Part shown: positions 1 through 6,134 of the stretch, piece after piece | Position numbering within the stretch: position 1 is the stretch's first letter | Layout: the number at the start of each line of letters is the position of its first letter | Source: CAMBDR01 sp046597185 | Lineage (GTDB): Bacteria > Pseudomonadota > Gammaproteobacteria > Burkholderiales > Burkholderiaceae_D | Length of the DNA stretch: 11,807 bases | Direction of reading: 5' to 3' | Assembly: GCA_046597185.1 (NCBI GenBank) | Contig: JBKJLF010000500.1 | Location: forward strand, 1 to 11,807 | The notes under the pieces: generated by a model | Told to the model about the DNA's origin: nothing | Seen by the model: the letters and a program-made list of their open reading frames with translations, nothing else | The model's database searches: none | Translations under genes and position numbers: made by a program

Positions 1-44
1 CATTTGTCAGAAATTGCGCTTTCTGCCTGCTTTTTGGTGGATAA

Positions 45-1763
45 TCAATCAGTTGTTATTTGTTTTTTTACCTTTTCAGCGGCTGCTGAGGCCAAGGGAA
101 TGTCTAAACTTGAGTTACCGACCCATAGCCCGAGCCGAAACGGCACCGTGCCCCATTTGGCCGGATCGGCGCGGCGGATGGATTCACAGGCGCAAATCAA
201 GGTGGCGGCGCGTTGAAATTGTTGCAAGGTGAGCAAGCGCAAGGTATAGCGCATTAACACCGCTACGCCATGTGCGCCGCTACGGCCTGCCACATCGCCT
301 TGCAAGCGCCGCATTGCCAGCACAAACGCGGTTAAACCCAAATAGGCTTCGGTTTTGCCGCCGCCCGTGGCAAACCATAGCAAATCGGCCACGGCTTCGG
401 TTTCGTGGCTGCGATCCGGGTGGTGCAAATCCAACAGCGCGGGCAGGTTGAGTAACACAAACGCCATTTGAAACAAGCGCCAACTGGGGCTTTTGTCTGG
501 CTCCGCTGCCAGCGCCTGTTCTGCCGTCAATTCCTTCTTGCGCACCTTGCGCGCCAGCGTGGCATGTTGGCGTTGCAAATACATGGCGCGGTTGGCAAAG
601 CGAAACGCTTCCAATACCAGCGGGTTTTTATCAATCAAATCGATGCCAGCTTTGATGCGTTGTAGTGCGCGGGTGCAGCGCTGCACCGAGAGCGTGGCGG
701 CGCGCTCATGCCCGGCCAGTTTTTCGGCGGGTAGGGTGAGTTTGGCTTGTTCTGCCTTGATCCAGATGCGGTAGGCTGTTTCGATATGGCGCAAGCTGGC
801 GATGACGCCTTCTTTGGAAAATTCGGCCAATTCCACCATATTCAGGGTCAGGCCAGCGAGGTTTTCGTCATCATCGACGGTGCGGGCGGTTTGCTGCGGC
901 ACTTCGTGGCAGGGTATCCATTCCGTTTCCACTTGCAGCGCACGCTCGCCCTTGCCTGGTGCGCGGGTGGCGTGAACCGAGACGCCGTGGCCAACGGAAA
1001 ATTCGCGCTGGTGGCGGTACAACATTTCCAGCGTTTCGGTTTCTTCGCGGGTCAAGGCGTCCATTTTGCTCAAATCGACCTGGCCGCTGCTGCGCTGCAC
1101 AAATACTGGTGCCTGATCGGGCGCGCTCACGGCCAGTTTGGGTTGAAAGAGCCATACATCGTCGCGCCCTTCGCTGCGTTGTTGGCGCAGTGCTTGCCCG
1201 TTGAGCATAAACAGCGACACCACCCACCCATCCGCGCTGCGGCGCATCCGCCCCTGCAACTGCACCAGCGGGTGGTCCGTGTGTAGCGGGCGCAGCGCAA
1301 TTGTGCCCTCGATCAGGGGCAAGGTGAGCGCTGGTGCCTGCACGGGGATGCGCTTGCACACGGTAGCGGCTTGGCCGCTTTTATTGAGTTGGGTTTGGCT
1401 CTTGATGCGCTTGTATTGGCCCCACGTCGCTTGCACGATAATTTCGGTGGCATCTTGCGCAACCATAAAACTCAAACCCATGGCGGAAGGAAAGTAACCA
1501 TGCGCGGCAGGAATCCCGCTATCGGCCTCGCCTTCATCGCCGCCTTCATCGCCGCCAGTCGCCAAACTATCTTGTAACTCGGCTTCGATATCGCTGCCCA
1601 AGGGGGCCAGCATCCCCACCAAATAGCGCCCGCTGGCGTTGTCTTCGATCTGGTCTAGCTCTTCTTCTGGCCCACCTGCCGGGCCAAGCAGATCGCGGTG
1701 TACTAGTGCTGTTAGTTCATCGCGGATGGCGGAGGGGGTGGTGGCGGGTTCGCATGTGGTCAT
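45..1763 (-). CDS. drmA: DISARM helicase DrmA, N-terminal part (ends at an in-frame TGA)
   Basis: This is the N-terminal 572 residues of DrmA, the helicase common to DISARM anti-phage systems. The start at 1763 suits the family: the N-terminus has the LVHRDLLGPAGG pattern followed by GRYLVGMLAPLG (residues 45-56). A Walker A motif, ATGGGKTEAYLGL, lies at residues 465-477, followed by a motif Ia-like stretch, LMRYTLRLLTLQQFQRA (503-519), and PFRLGLWVG (541-549). DrmA is normally about twice this length, so the DEAH-type motif II and the whole second helicase domain are missing. The frame stops at TGA 45-47. Reading past it gives a further 14 coding-like codons (LSTKKQAESAISDK) to the window edge, so the stop looks like a nonsense change. 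A run of seven A lies just before it, but neither single-base shift there avoids a stop. The piece that would follow is at 11688-11807. No clear Shine-Dalgarno site precedes the ATG. The family call is firm; function is doubtful. Confidence 0.9.
   Translation of the reverse strand: MTTCEPATTPSAIRDELTALVHRDLLGPAGGPEEELDQIEDNASGRYLVGMLAPLGSDIEAELQDSLATGGDEGGDEGEADSGIPAAHGYFPSAMGLSFMVAQDATEIIVQATWGQYKRIKSQTQLNKSGQAATVCKRIPVQAPALTLPLIEGTIALRPLHTDHPLVQLQGRMRRSADGWVVSLFMLNGQALRQQRSEGRDDVWLFQPKLAVSAPDQAPVFVQRSSGQVDLSKMDALTREETETLEMLYRHQREFSVGHGVSVHATRAPGKGERALQVETEWIPCHEVPQQTARTVDDDENLAGLTLNMVELAEFSKEGVIASLRHIETAYRIWIKAEQAKLTLPAEKLAGHERAATLSVQRCTRALQRIKAGIDLIDKNPLVLEAFRFANRAMYLQRQHATLARKVRKKELTAEQALAAEPDKSPSWRLFQMAFVLLNLPALLDLHHPDRSHETEAVADLLWFATGGGKTEAYLGLTAFVLAMRRLQGDVAGRSGAHGVAVLMRYTLRLLTLQQFQRAATLICACESIRRADPAKWGTVPFRLGLWVGNSSLDIPLASAAAEKVKKQITTD
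1532..1555. repeat. Two perfect 12-nt tandem copies inside drmA
   Basis: The unit cttcatcgccgc occurs twice in direct succession, encoding a GDEGGDEG acidic, flexible segment near residue 70-78 of DrmA. It is in-frame, so a change in copy number would not break the gene. It is probably a linker with slippage-prone DNA. Confidence 0.7.
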
Positions 1764-1840
1764 GGTTCGGGTGCTATGGGTTGATTGGAAAAAGCCAACA
1801 TAGGCTACCTAAGTCGTGCTTGGGCTACCGTGGGTTGCTT

Positions 1841-1849
1841 ACTATAGCA
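1841..1849 (-). promoter_or_regulatory. Extended -10 promoter candidate for drmA
   Basis: The minus strand reads TGCTATAGT, an extended -10 element (TG-N-TATAGT), 78 bases upstream of the drmA ATG at 1763. There is no good -35 at the usual distance (TTGCCA lies only 14 bases upstream), as is common for extended -10 promoters. A private promoter makes sense because foreign sequence separates drmA from drmMI, its usual operon partner. Inferred from motif and position only. Confidence 0.4.
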
Positions 1850-1922
1850 TTTGTAGGCGTTGGCAACGATCAAGCGGGTCTTGCCAGCGATCTTTCTTCG
1901 TGTATTTGCCTACCATTTCAAC

Positions 1923-1928
1923 TATAAT
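1923..1928 (+). promoter_or_regulatory. Consensus -10 hexamer upstream of the cassette gene
   Basis: A perfect TATAAT lies on the plus strand 122 bases before the ATG at 2051, just upstream of the attC-like site. A TTGCCT hexamer sits only 11 bases upstream, too close for a normal -35, and nothing convincing is found at 16-18 bases. It could drive the cassette gene, which otherwise has no visible promoter. Weak evidence. Confidence 0.3.
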
Positions 1929-1958
1929 ACACACAGGCACCGTCCAGCAGGCGGTTCA

Positions 1959-2040
1959 GTCCAACACGGTTATCTGCCGCCACTGCTGCGCGGCCTGCGC
2001 TTGCGTTTTTGGGGCGGCAGATAAACGCTATTCGTTAGGT
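1959..2040 (+). other. attC: attC-like integron recombination site, 5' side of the cassette
   Basis: The site starts with GTCCAAC (1959-1965, fits the R'' consensus RYYYAAC) and ends with GTTAGGT (2034-2040, fits the R' consensus GTTRRRY). Between them TTATCTGCCGCC (1970-1981) and GGCGGCAGATAA (2013-2024) form a perfect 12-bp inverted repeat around a 31-base loop. The stem extends imperfectly through ACGGTTAT/ATAAACGC. The length of 82 bp is within the usual attC range. One irregularity: the R' side has a 5-base spacer (tattc), while on the other side the R'' box abuts the stem directly. The gene start codon follows 10 bases after the R' box, the usual position for a gene in an integron cassette. 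Confidence 0.72.
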
Positions 2041-3314
2041 CGCGCTCTGAATGAAACCCAATAGCATCAATTATGAAATGGCAACGACTCCAAAGCGGAT
2101 GGCGTTAGGAATTGAGAGCGAGTTTCTATTTAGCATTCTCGATGCGGAAATGTCGCCAGAGGATTACTGGGGCGAACCTGATCAGCTATTTAAGTTCGCT
2201 ACGATTACGAGAACTGGGAAAGCCATTTCAACTCCTTTAGGTGGGGCGGCCTATTTTGATAATGGTGTCATTGAAATTGCGACTCCACTAATCAACCTTG
2301 AAGGGCAATCTGCCTTGCGTGTGGCGCGATCACACATTGACCATATCAATTTGCTGAATCATTGGTTTCAACTGCACAAAGACATTTGTGATCAAGGAAT
2401 TAGACTGTCTGGGTTTAGCACCCACTACAACATCTCTGTTCCATCCCACCTAAAATTCAGAACAGAAATTCTTTCTTCACTCGCGAAAAGTTTACTAAAA
2501 ATTTTATTCGCACCTCTTCTTTTGCTGGCAACCAACGCACAAAGTACGGGAATAGGAGTCAGGAATCGTGGCGATAGACTGGAAATAACTATAGATTTTT
2601 CCCCGCATCCAGATTTATTTACCGTGACTATGGCTGCTATTTGTGGGATTGCCTATGAAATTATGCACCTTGAGTGTTTTGATGAAAAAGCCATTGAGCA
2701 ACGCTATGGTATTTCTCTTTTCTCTTGCCTGGCTGTCGTTAAGCACACGTCGCGAACTGGCTGGATGGTTAAAAGCACAGGCGCACAAACAAACCCTTTT
2801 GTAACAGCTCCATCAGCGGATATTTGGCTTTGTTCAGATAACAAAAAACGTTCACTGGCTTCAGTTGCAGCAGCAATTCTTGCTAGTTTTAGGGTGTCTA
2901 TTATTTTCTTTTCAAGCGTTGCCACCTTCGAAAAATCTCTTTCAATCATCTTGGGGAATTCCCCGGCGCTAAATCGTTTTGGAAGCCATCCAGCAGCGTA
3001 CACGGATATTTCTCTAATCCGTTCATCGAGCGAGTTGCTTTGCAACTCTTTACAAAGAGCCAGCTATGAACGCGTTGCGATGCACGTCGCCAACGGGCAT
3101 TTATTCGAAATTCGCAACCAAATTTACGTCCCAGAAAAAATCCGAGGCTGGCTGAAAATTGATGCCAAAGCACTTGATAGCGCTAAATGCACTACATTCA
3201 CGTTGGATGATCTTGCGGAAACGGTTGTTCGTTGGTACTTTGGGGCGCGCGGCCTAACACTACGCTTAACCGGGCTCCGCGCTATCAAGCAGAGCGAAGC
3301 TGATTAGCTCCACG
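2035..3314 (+). mobile_element. Integron-type gene cassette carrying one gene
   Basis: The stretch from the TTAGGT of the first attC-like site to the G of GTTAGTG in the second has the layout of a single integron gene cassette: recombination point, a few bases, one ORF filling nearly all of it, and an attC whose R'' box lies inside the end of the ORF. The length is about 1.28 kb. It runs opposite to the drm genes and has a lower GC content than they do. No integron integrase or attI is in the window, so it may have arrived by integration at a secondary site or belong to a larger cassette array broken by rearrangement. An attC-like site also upstream suggests it was next to another cassette. 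Inferred from site structure only. Confidence 0.6.
2051..3307 (+). CDS. Cassette-borne protein resembling the GCS/amidoligase (carboxylate-amine ligase) fold
   Basis: A 418-residue protein with no firm family assignment. Three stretches resemble the glutamate-cysteine ligase / amidoligase superfamily, enzymes that use ATP to join a carboxylate to an amine. GIESEF (residues 20-25) is like the G-x-E-x-E-F metal-binding strand. FDNGVIEIATPL (69-80) is like the D-G-x-(E/x)-E-(I/V)-x-(T/S)-P-P-L strand. GFSTHYNIS (121-129) occupies the place of the family's G-x-H-x-H/N strand. Later, VRNRGDRLEITIDF (170-183) could supply Arg/Glu ligands. A hydrophobic run (ILFAPLLLLA, 151-160) is more likely a buried helix than a membrane segment. 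ATG 2051 was chosen because it follows the attC box directly; ATGs at 2078 and 2099 are alternatives, the last leaving MALGIESEF at the N-terminus. No strong Shine-Dalgarno site is seen. It is the only gene on the plus strand. The gene is certain; the fold is a motif-level suggestion. Confidence 0.75.
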   Translation: MKPNSINYEMATTPKRMALGIESEFLFSILDAEMSPEDYWGEPDQLFKFATITRTGKAISTPLGGAAYFDNGVIEIATPLINLEGQSALRVARSHIDHINLLNHWFQLHKDICDQGIRLSGFSTHYNISVPSHLKFRTEILSSLAKSLLKILFAPLLLLATNAQSTGIGVRNRGDRLEITIDFSPHPDLFTVTMAAICGIAYEIMHLECFDEKAIEQRYGISLFSCLAVVKHTSRTGWMVKSTGAQTNPFVTAPSADIWLCSDNKKRSLASVAAAILASFRVSIIFFSSVATFEKSLSIILGNSPALNRFGSHPAAYTDISLIRSSSELLCNSLQRASYERVAMHVANGHLFEIRNQIYVPEKIRGWLKIDAKALDSAKCTTFTLDDLAETVVRWYFGARGLTLRLTGLRAIKQSEAD

Positions 3315-3320
3315 TTAGTG
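3252..3320 (+). other. attC: attC-like integron recombination site, 3' side of the cassette (degenerate)
   Basis: The order is R'' GCCTAAC (3252-3258), a 5-base spacer, L'' GCTTAAC (3264-3270), an imperfect stem, L' GATTAGC (3302-3308), a 5-base spacer, and R' GTTAGTG (3314-3320). The two equal 5-base spacers are the hallmark of attC. R''/R' and L''/L' each pair at 5 of 7 positions. The inner arm from 3273 pairs with the arm ending at 3301 at 8 of 11 positions, leaving two extra bases (3271-3272) as possible extrahelical bases. R' departs from the GTTRRRY consensus at its last two positions. It overlaps the last codons of the cassette gene, as is common. Degenerate but structurally consistent. 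Confidence 0.55.
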
Positions 3321-3380
3321 GTTGAAACATGGCAAGCAGTGAGATTAAAAATTCGCATCGAATACCGTATTTTATAACTT

Positions 3381-3402
3381 AATAATAAATATTTTTATTA
3401 TT
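3381..3402. repeat. AT-only inverted repeat between convergent genes
   Basis: AATAATAA (3381-3388) and TTATTATT (3395-3402) form a perfect 8-bp stem with a 6-base loop, inside a very AT-rich stretch (about 3360-3422). The hairpin has no GC pairs and would be weak. It lies between the cassette gene and the convergent unknown gene, so it may help transcription end in either direction, or be a relic of foreign DNA. Confidence 0.45.
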
Positions 3403-3529
3403 TAATTAAAAATAAATTATTTACCCATTGACTGCTTAAGTTAGTGAGCGCAACTGATTTGAAAAGGTGTATCGCTGCACACTAGGGGCAATGGGGAAAT
3501 TTTTCAAATAAGTTATGCTGCATCACTTA

Positions 3530-3584
3530 CTTGGGTGGATTGGGCAACAACCGCCTCAAAGCGGGTGCCATGAAGTTACCCAAG
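3530..3584. repeat. Nested inverted repeats directly after the 470-residue gene
   Basis: Outer arms CTTGGGT (3530-3536) and ACCCAAG (3578-3584) are perfect complements. Inside them GGCA/TGCC (3543-3546, 3566-3569) and CCGC/GCGG (3551-3554, 3561-3564) also pair, giving one long branched or bulged stem. It begins 7 bases past the stop of the minus-strand gene, where a terminator would be expected, but no T-run follows on either strand. The nested box layout recalls an attC, yet the ends (GTTACCC, GGGTAAC) do not fit the attC core consensus. Its role is unknown. Confidence 0.4.
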
Positions 3585-3590
3585 ATTTGA

Positions 3591-5003
3591 TCAAGAATGG
3601 GAGTTCGATTTTCTTCCCTGAATTTTCTTCACCATTTCCGCAACATCTTTAAGCCCACATCCTCGCACCAAGAATTCTTGTAGATAATAGGCTTTCGTAA
3701 AATAGGCATCCAAAACAGCATAAAGAAAGAACGTCCCGTCTTCAAATACTAATGGGATTTTTGAGCGATCCGCTTTGAAGGTTTTAATTCTTTTTTTTGC
3801 GCCAGCTCTTTGGTTGTAGTCCACAAGTCTTTTATCGTATTCTTCGTAGCTATAAAATAAATATTCATGATCGATATGAGATATTTTTATTCTCCCATCA
3901 TCAAGCTCGTATTCTAAATGAATCATCTGAGTGACAACACAGTCGTCAAATATTTCGGGGTCGCCAAGGATCTCTTCAAACACAACGCTATTATCCTTCG
4001 AAAAAACCCAAACCTGGTCGCTGTAACCAATTTCATGAAATTTGTAAATCACCTCAGATGAAAATAATTCATCTTCTGAAACAGCCTGCGATTCAATTAC
4101 GTCCCGGAATACATGTGGAAAACTGTCGTTGAAAATATTTTGAATTTTGGGGGGCACAGCAACTTGATCTGTTCCCAATAGTATTCTTATGTGCTGATCT
4201 GACTCTATAGGGTCTTGGGATCTAGCCAGTAATGCCAAATCATTAATGTAGCCGCGTTGCTTAGAATCGACTAAAAGTTGAAGAAGTGCTTCTTGCCCCT
4301 CAACGATGAATTGAATATTATTCTTGGTATCAATTATTCTCGAAGGTCGAGCCACAAATATTTCAGCATCATTGGCTACAGAAAAAAGATCATATTTCCT
4401 GAATTGCTGATCAGTCTTTTCAATATCAATATCTATATTTCTATAATATTGATATATCAAATTTTCTTTAGGTTTAGTTCGATTGTATTTTTTTTCAGAC
4501 GACAAAGCCCGCGAAAATTTTTCATATGCAATCCCGAGCAGATAGGTGTAAAAATAATTCTTCTCGGTCTGGTTTTTAGAAGGATTTTTAAGGAATGGAA
4601 GAATTATGGATTGATAGATAGCATTTGCGTTTTCCGCCAATGTTTCAAATGATAAGTTTTTTAAATTCTTCTCATTGAATTCAATTAAAATAGCCTCCTG
4701 TTTCTGATTAAATGAATTATTTAATGAATTGACATAATGTTCATTAATTTTCACTTCAAGCTTCTGTTTTTCAAATTCGACAAGCTCTTTCCCAAGCGCG
4801 CCATGCTCCAAAAGATGAACAACACTCGGCAATACTTTGGAAAATAAAAATTCATTGTCATCTAAAAATTCCTGCCCAATAGGTGAAAACTTCCCTACTC
4901 CAGAATAATCTCCTGCCAAGGCTTTGCGTAAATCTAGATTTTCACCATTTTTTAATTCATAAAAAAAATCATTGATCAAATCGGATGGATTCTTTTCGGA
5001 CAT
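3591..5003 (-). CDS. Unknown 470-residue protein between drmMI and drmA
   Basis: I do not recognise this protein. It is soluble-looking and rich in Lys, Glu, Asp, Asn, Phe and Tyr, with no signal peptide or membrane segment. Residues from about 70 to 120 (ELVEFEKQKLEVKINEHYV onward) look helical and possibly coiled-coil. An acidic Tyr-rich stretch (HIDHEYLFYSYEEYDKRL) lies in the C-terminal third, followed by a basic patch (AGAKKRIKTFKADR). No nuclease or ATPase motif is visible. The ATG at 5003 is preceded by AGAGG (minus strand, 5015-5011) with 7-base spacing, which supports the start. It follows the drmMI stop by 48 bases on the same strand and is probably co-transcribed. Its strongly AT-rich composition, unlike the GC-rich drm genes, points to separate acquisition. 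It may be a DISARM accessory gene or a passenger that came in with the neighbouring foreign DNA. Confidence 0.85.
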   Translation of the reverse strand: MSEKNPSDLINDFFYELKNGENLDLRKALAGDYSGVGKFSPIGQEFLDDNEFLFSKVLPSVVHLLEHGALGKELVEFEKQKLEVKINEHYVNSLNNSFNQKQEAILIEFNEKNLKNLSFETLAENANAIYQSIILPFLKNPSKNQTEKNYFYTYLLGIAYEKFSRALSSEKKYNRTKPKENLIYQYYRNIDIDIEKTDQQFRKYDLFSVANDAEIFVARPSRIIDTKNNIQFIVEGQEALLQLLVDSKQRGYINDLALLARSQDPIESDQHIRILLGTDQVAVPPKIQNIFNDSFPHVFRDVIESQAVSEDELFSSEVIYKFHEIGYSDQVWVFSKDNSVVFEEILGDPEIFDDCVVTQMIHLEYELDDGRIKISHIDHEYLFYSYEEYDKRLVDYNQRAGAKKRIKTFKADRSKIPLVFEDGTFFLYAVLDAYFTKAYYLQEFLVRGCGLKDVAEMVKKIQGRKSNSHS

Positions 5004-5010
5004 AAGGTAG

Positions 5011-5015
5011 CCTCT
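5011..5015 (-). promoter_or_regulatory. Ribosome binding site of the 470-residue gene
   Basis: The minus strand reads AGAGG, 7 bases before the ATG at 5003. It fixes the start codon and indicates that this gene is translated independently of drmMI, whose stop is at 5052. Confidence 0.55.
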
Positions 5016-5051
5016 TTCGTTATTTTCAATACGGCATCTGGCCTATCGTTC

Positions 5052-6116
5052 TTAAAACAGTTCAAAATTTGGCCCCGGTGCAGTGATTTTTTTCTTCCCC
5101 TTTGCCGCTTGCTTCACTACCGCCTGTGCCTTGGTCTTTTCAGCTTCCAGCGCCTGCTCTTGCGCGAAGCGTTCATGGTTCAATGCCAACAATCTATCGA
5201 GCACTTCTCGTCTTGCTGATTCGGAAATGGTGTAGCGCAAGCCTTGTTTGGTTTCATGAAAGCCGTGTCCCAGTGATAGGTCTTGCCAGCCGTAAGCAGC
5301 GGCGACGGCTTCATCCATTTCCTTGTGTAGCGCGCGCAGTTGGGCGATGTCGGGGCTGGTTTCTTCCGGGTTGTGGAAGCGGTTATAGGTTTTGGTCAAG
5401 CCTTCGTTACGTGCTTGCATGATGGTTTGGCGGTGGGTGTAGTAGCGTTCGCCTATGGATTCGAGAGCGGCATAGTCTTCGGGAAACGGATAAGTGTCAA
5501 AACAATCTGATGGCGTATATCGTTGATCTTTTTTAAGGCTAGATGAATATTCATTCAACCATACTTCGTGAAAGTTTGTCTGCAAATTTGTAAAGGCTCT
5601 GTATGTATCAATTGGAAACACAATGCACATCATACTAAATACTTGCACAGTTTCAACGAATGATGGGGCATGCGTGCGACTTACTTGCGCACGCACGAGC
5701 GCCTTGGAAAAATTTGCCGTTTTGGAATATAGCTCGTGGCGTAATCGTTCATATAACCACCATTTTTCTCTCGCGGCAGTGCTATAGCGGTTCTTTTCAC
5801 GTTCAGGTCGTACACGGTCTTCGACAATCGCTAACAAATCTGGGTAATCTGCGGCAACATAATCCGGGTAATCTTCGGGTACGATACCTTGCTGCAACCA
5901 TTCCTTCTGTATTTTGCTATCTGCAATAACCCATTGCCCAATTCCAGCAACACGCTTGAGCGGCCAATCAAAAAAATTGATCACCCAGCGACTAGGGGTT
6001 TGATCCGGGCGTGAATTCAAATCTTCACCATTCAAATACGGAAACAAGCAATCCCGGTTTTTTTGATCCTTGGCGATCAAGGCAGCGGCTTCTTCCGGTT
6101 CCAATACAAACCCCAT
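5052..6116 (-). CDS. drmMI: DrmMI C-terminal part (target-recognition region), separated by a nonsense codon
   Basis: This frame is the direct continuation of the upstream methyltransferase frame: position 6134 onward is in phase, and only the TAA at 6135-6137 separates them. The first bases after the stop read GSIVLGMGFVLEPEEA, matching the usual family text around this point, so the protein was once continuous (about 1379 residues from ATG 9191). Recognisable family blocks are FPYLNGEDLNSRPDQTPSRW and VINFFDWPL near the N-terminus, REKWWLYERLR, and YTPSDCFDTYPFPEDY. The last blocks belong to the region that reads target DNA in Eco57I/PglX-like enzymes. The central part (about 5480-5760) is visibly AT-richer than the rest, as expected for a swappable recognition region. 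An internal ATG at 6116 could allow reinitiation 18 bases after the stop, although no good Shine-Dalgarno site is seen. It ends with a Lys-rich tail. Confidence 0.85.
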   Translation of the reverse strand: MGFVLEPEEAAALIAKDQKNRDCLFPYLNGEDLNSRPDQTPSRWVINFFDWPLKRVAGIGQWVIADSKIQKEWLQQGIVPEDYPDYVAADYPDLLAIVEDRVRPEREKNRYSTAAREKWWLYERLRHELYSKTANFSKALVRAQVSRTHAPSFVETVQVFSMMCIVFPIDTYRAFTNLQTNFHEVWLNEYSSSLKKDQRYTPSDCFDTYPFPEDYAALESIGERYYTHRQTIMQARNEGLTKTYNRFHNPEETSPDIAQLRALHKEMDEAVAAAYGWQDLSLGHGFHETKQGLRYTISESARREVLDRLLALNHERFAQEQALEAEKTKAQAVVKQAAKGKKKITAPGPNFELF

Positions 6117-6134
6117 GCCAAGGACGATGGAACC

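Noticed and set aside
45..69. Frameshift in the A7 run (minus strand) as the cause of the drmA stop
   Set aside because: Adding or removing one base there leads to a stop within a few codons in either case, while the existing frame continues sensibly past the TGA; a substitution explains it better.
747..1286. A 179-codon open frame on the plus strand inside drmA
   Set aside because: It is antisense to conserved DrmA sequence, with an unnatural Gln/His/Phe-rich composition; an artefact of GC-rich coding DNA.
3530..3584. The nested inverted repeat as a standard rho-independent terminator
   Set aside because: No T-run follows the stem on either strand, so it is listed only as a structured repeat.
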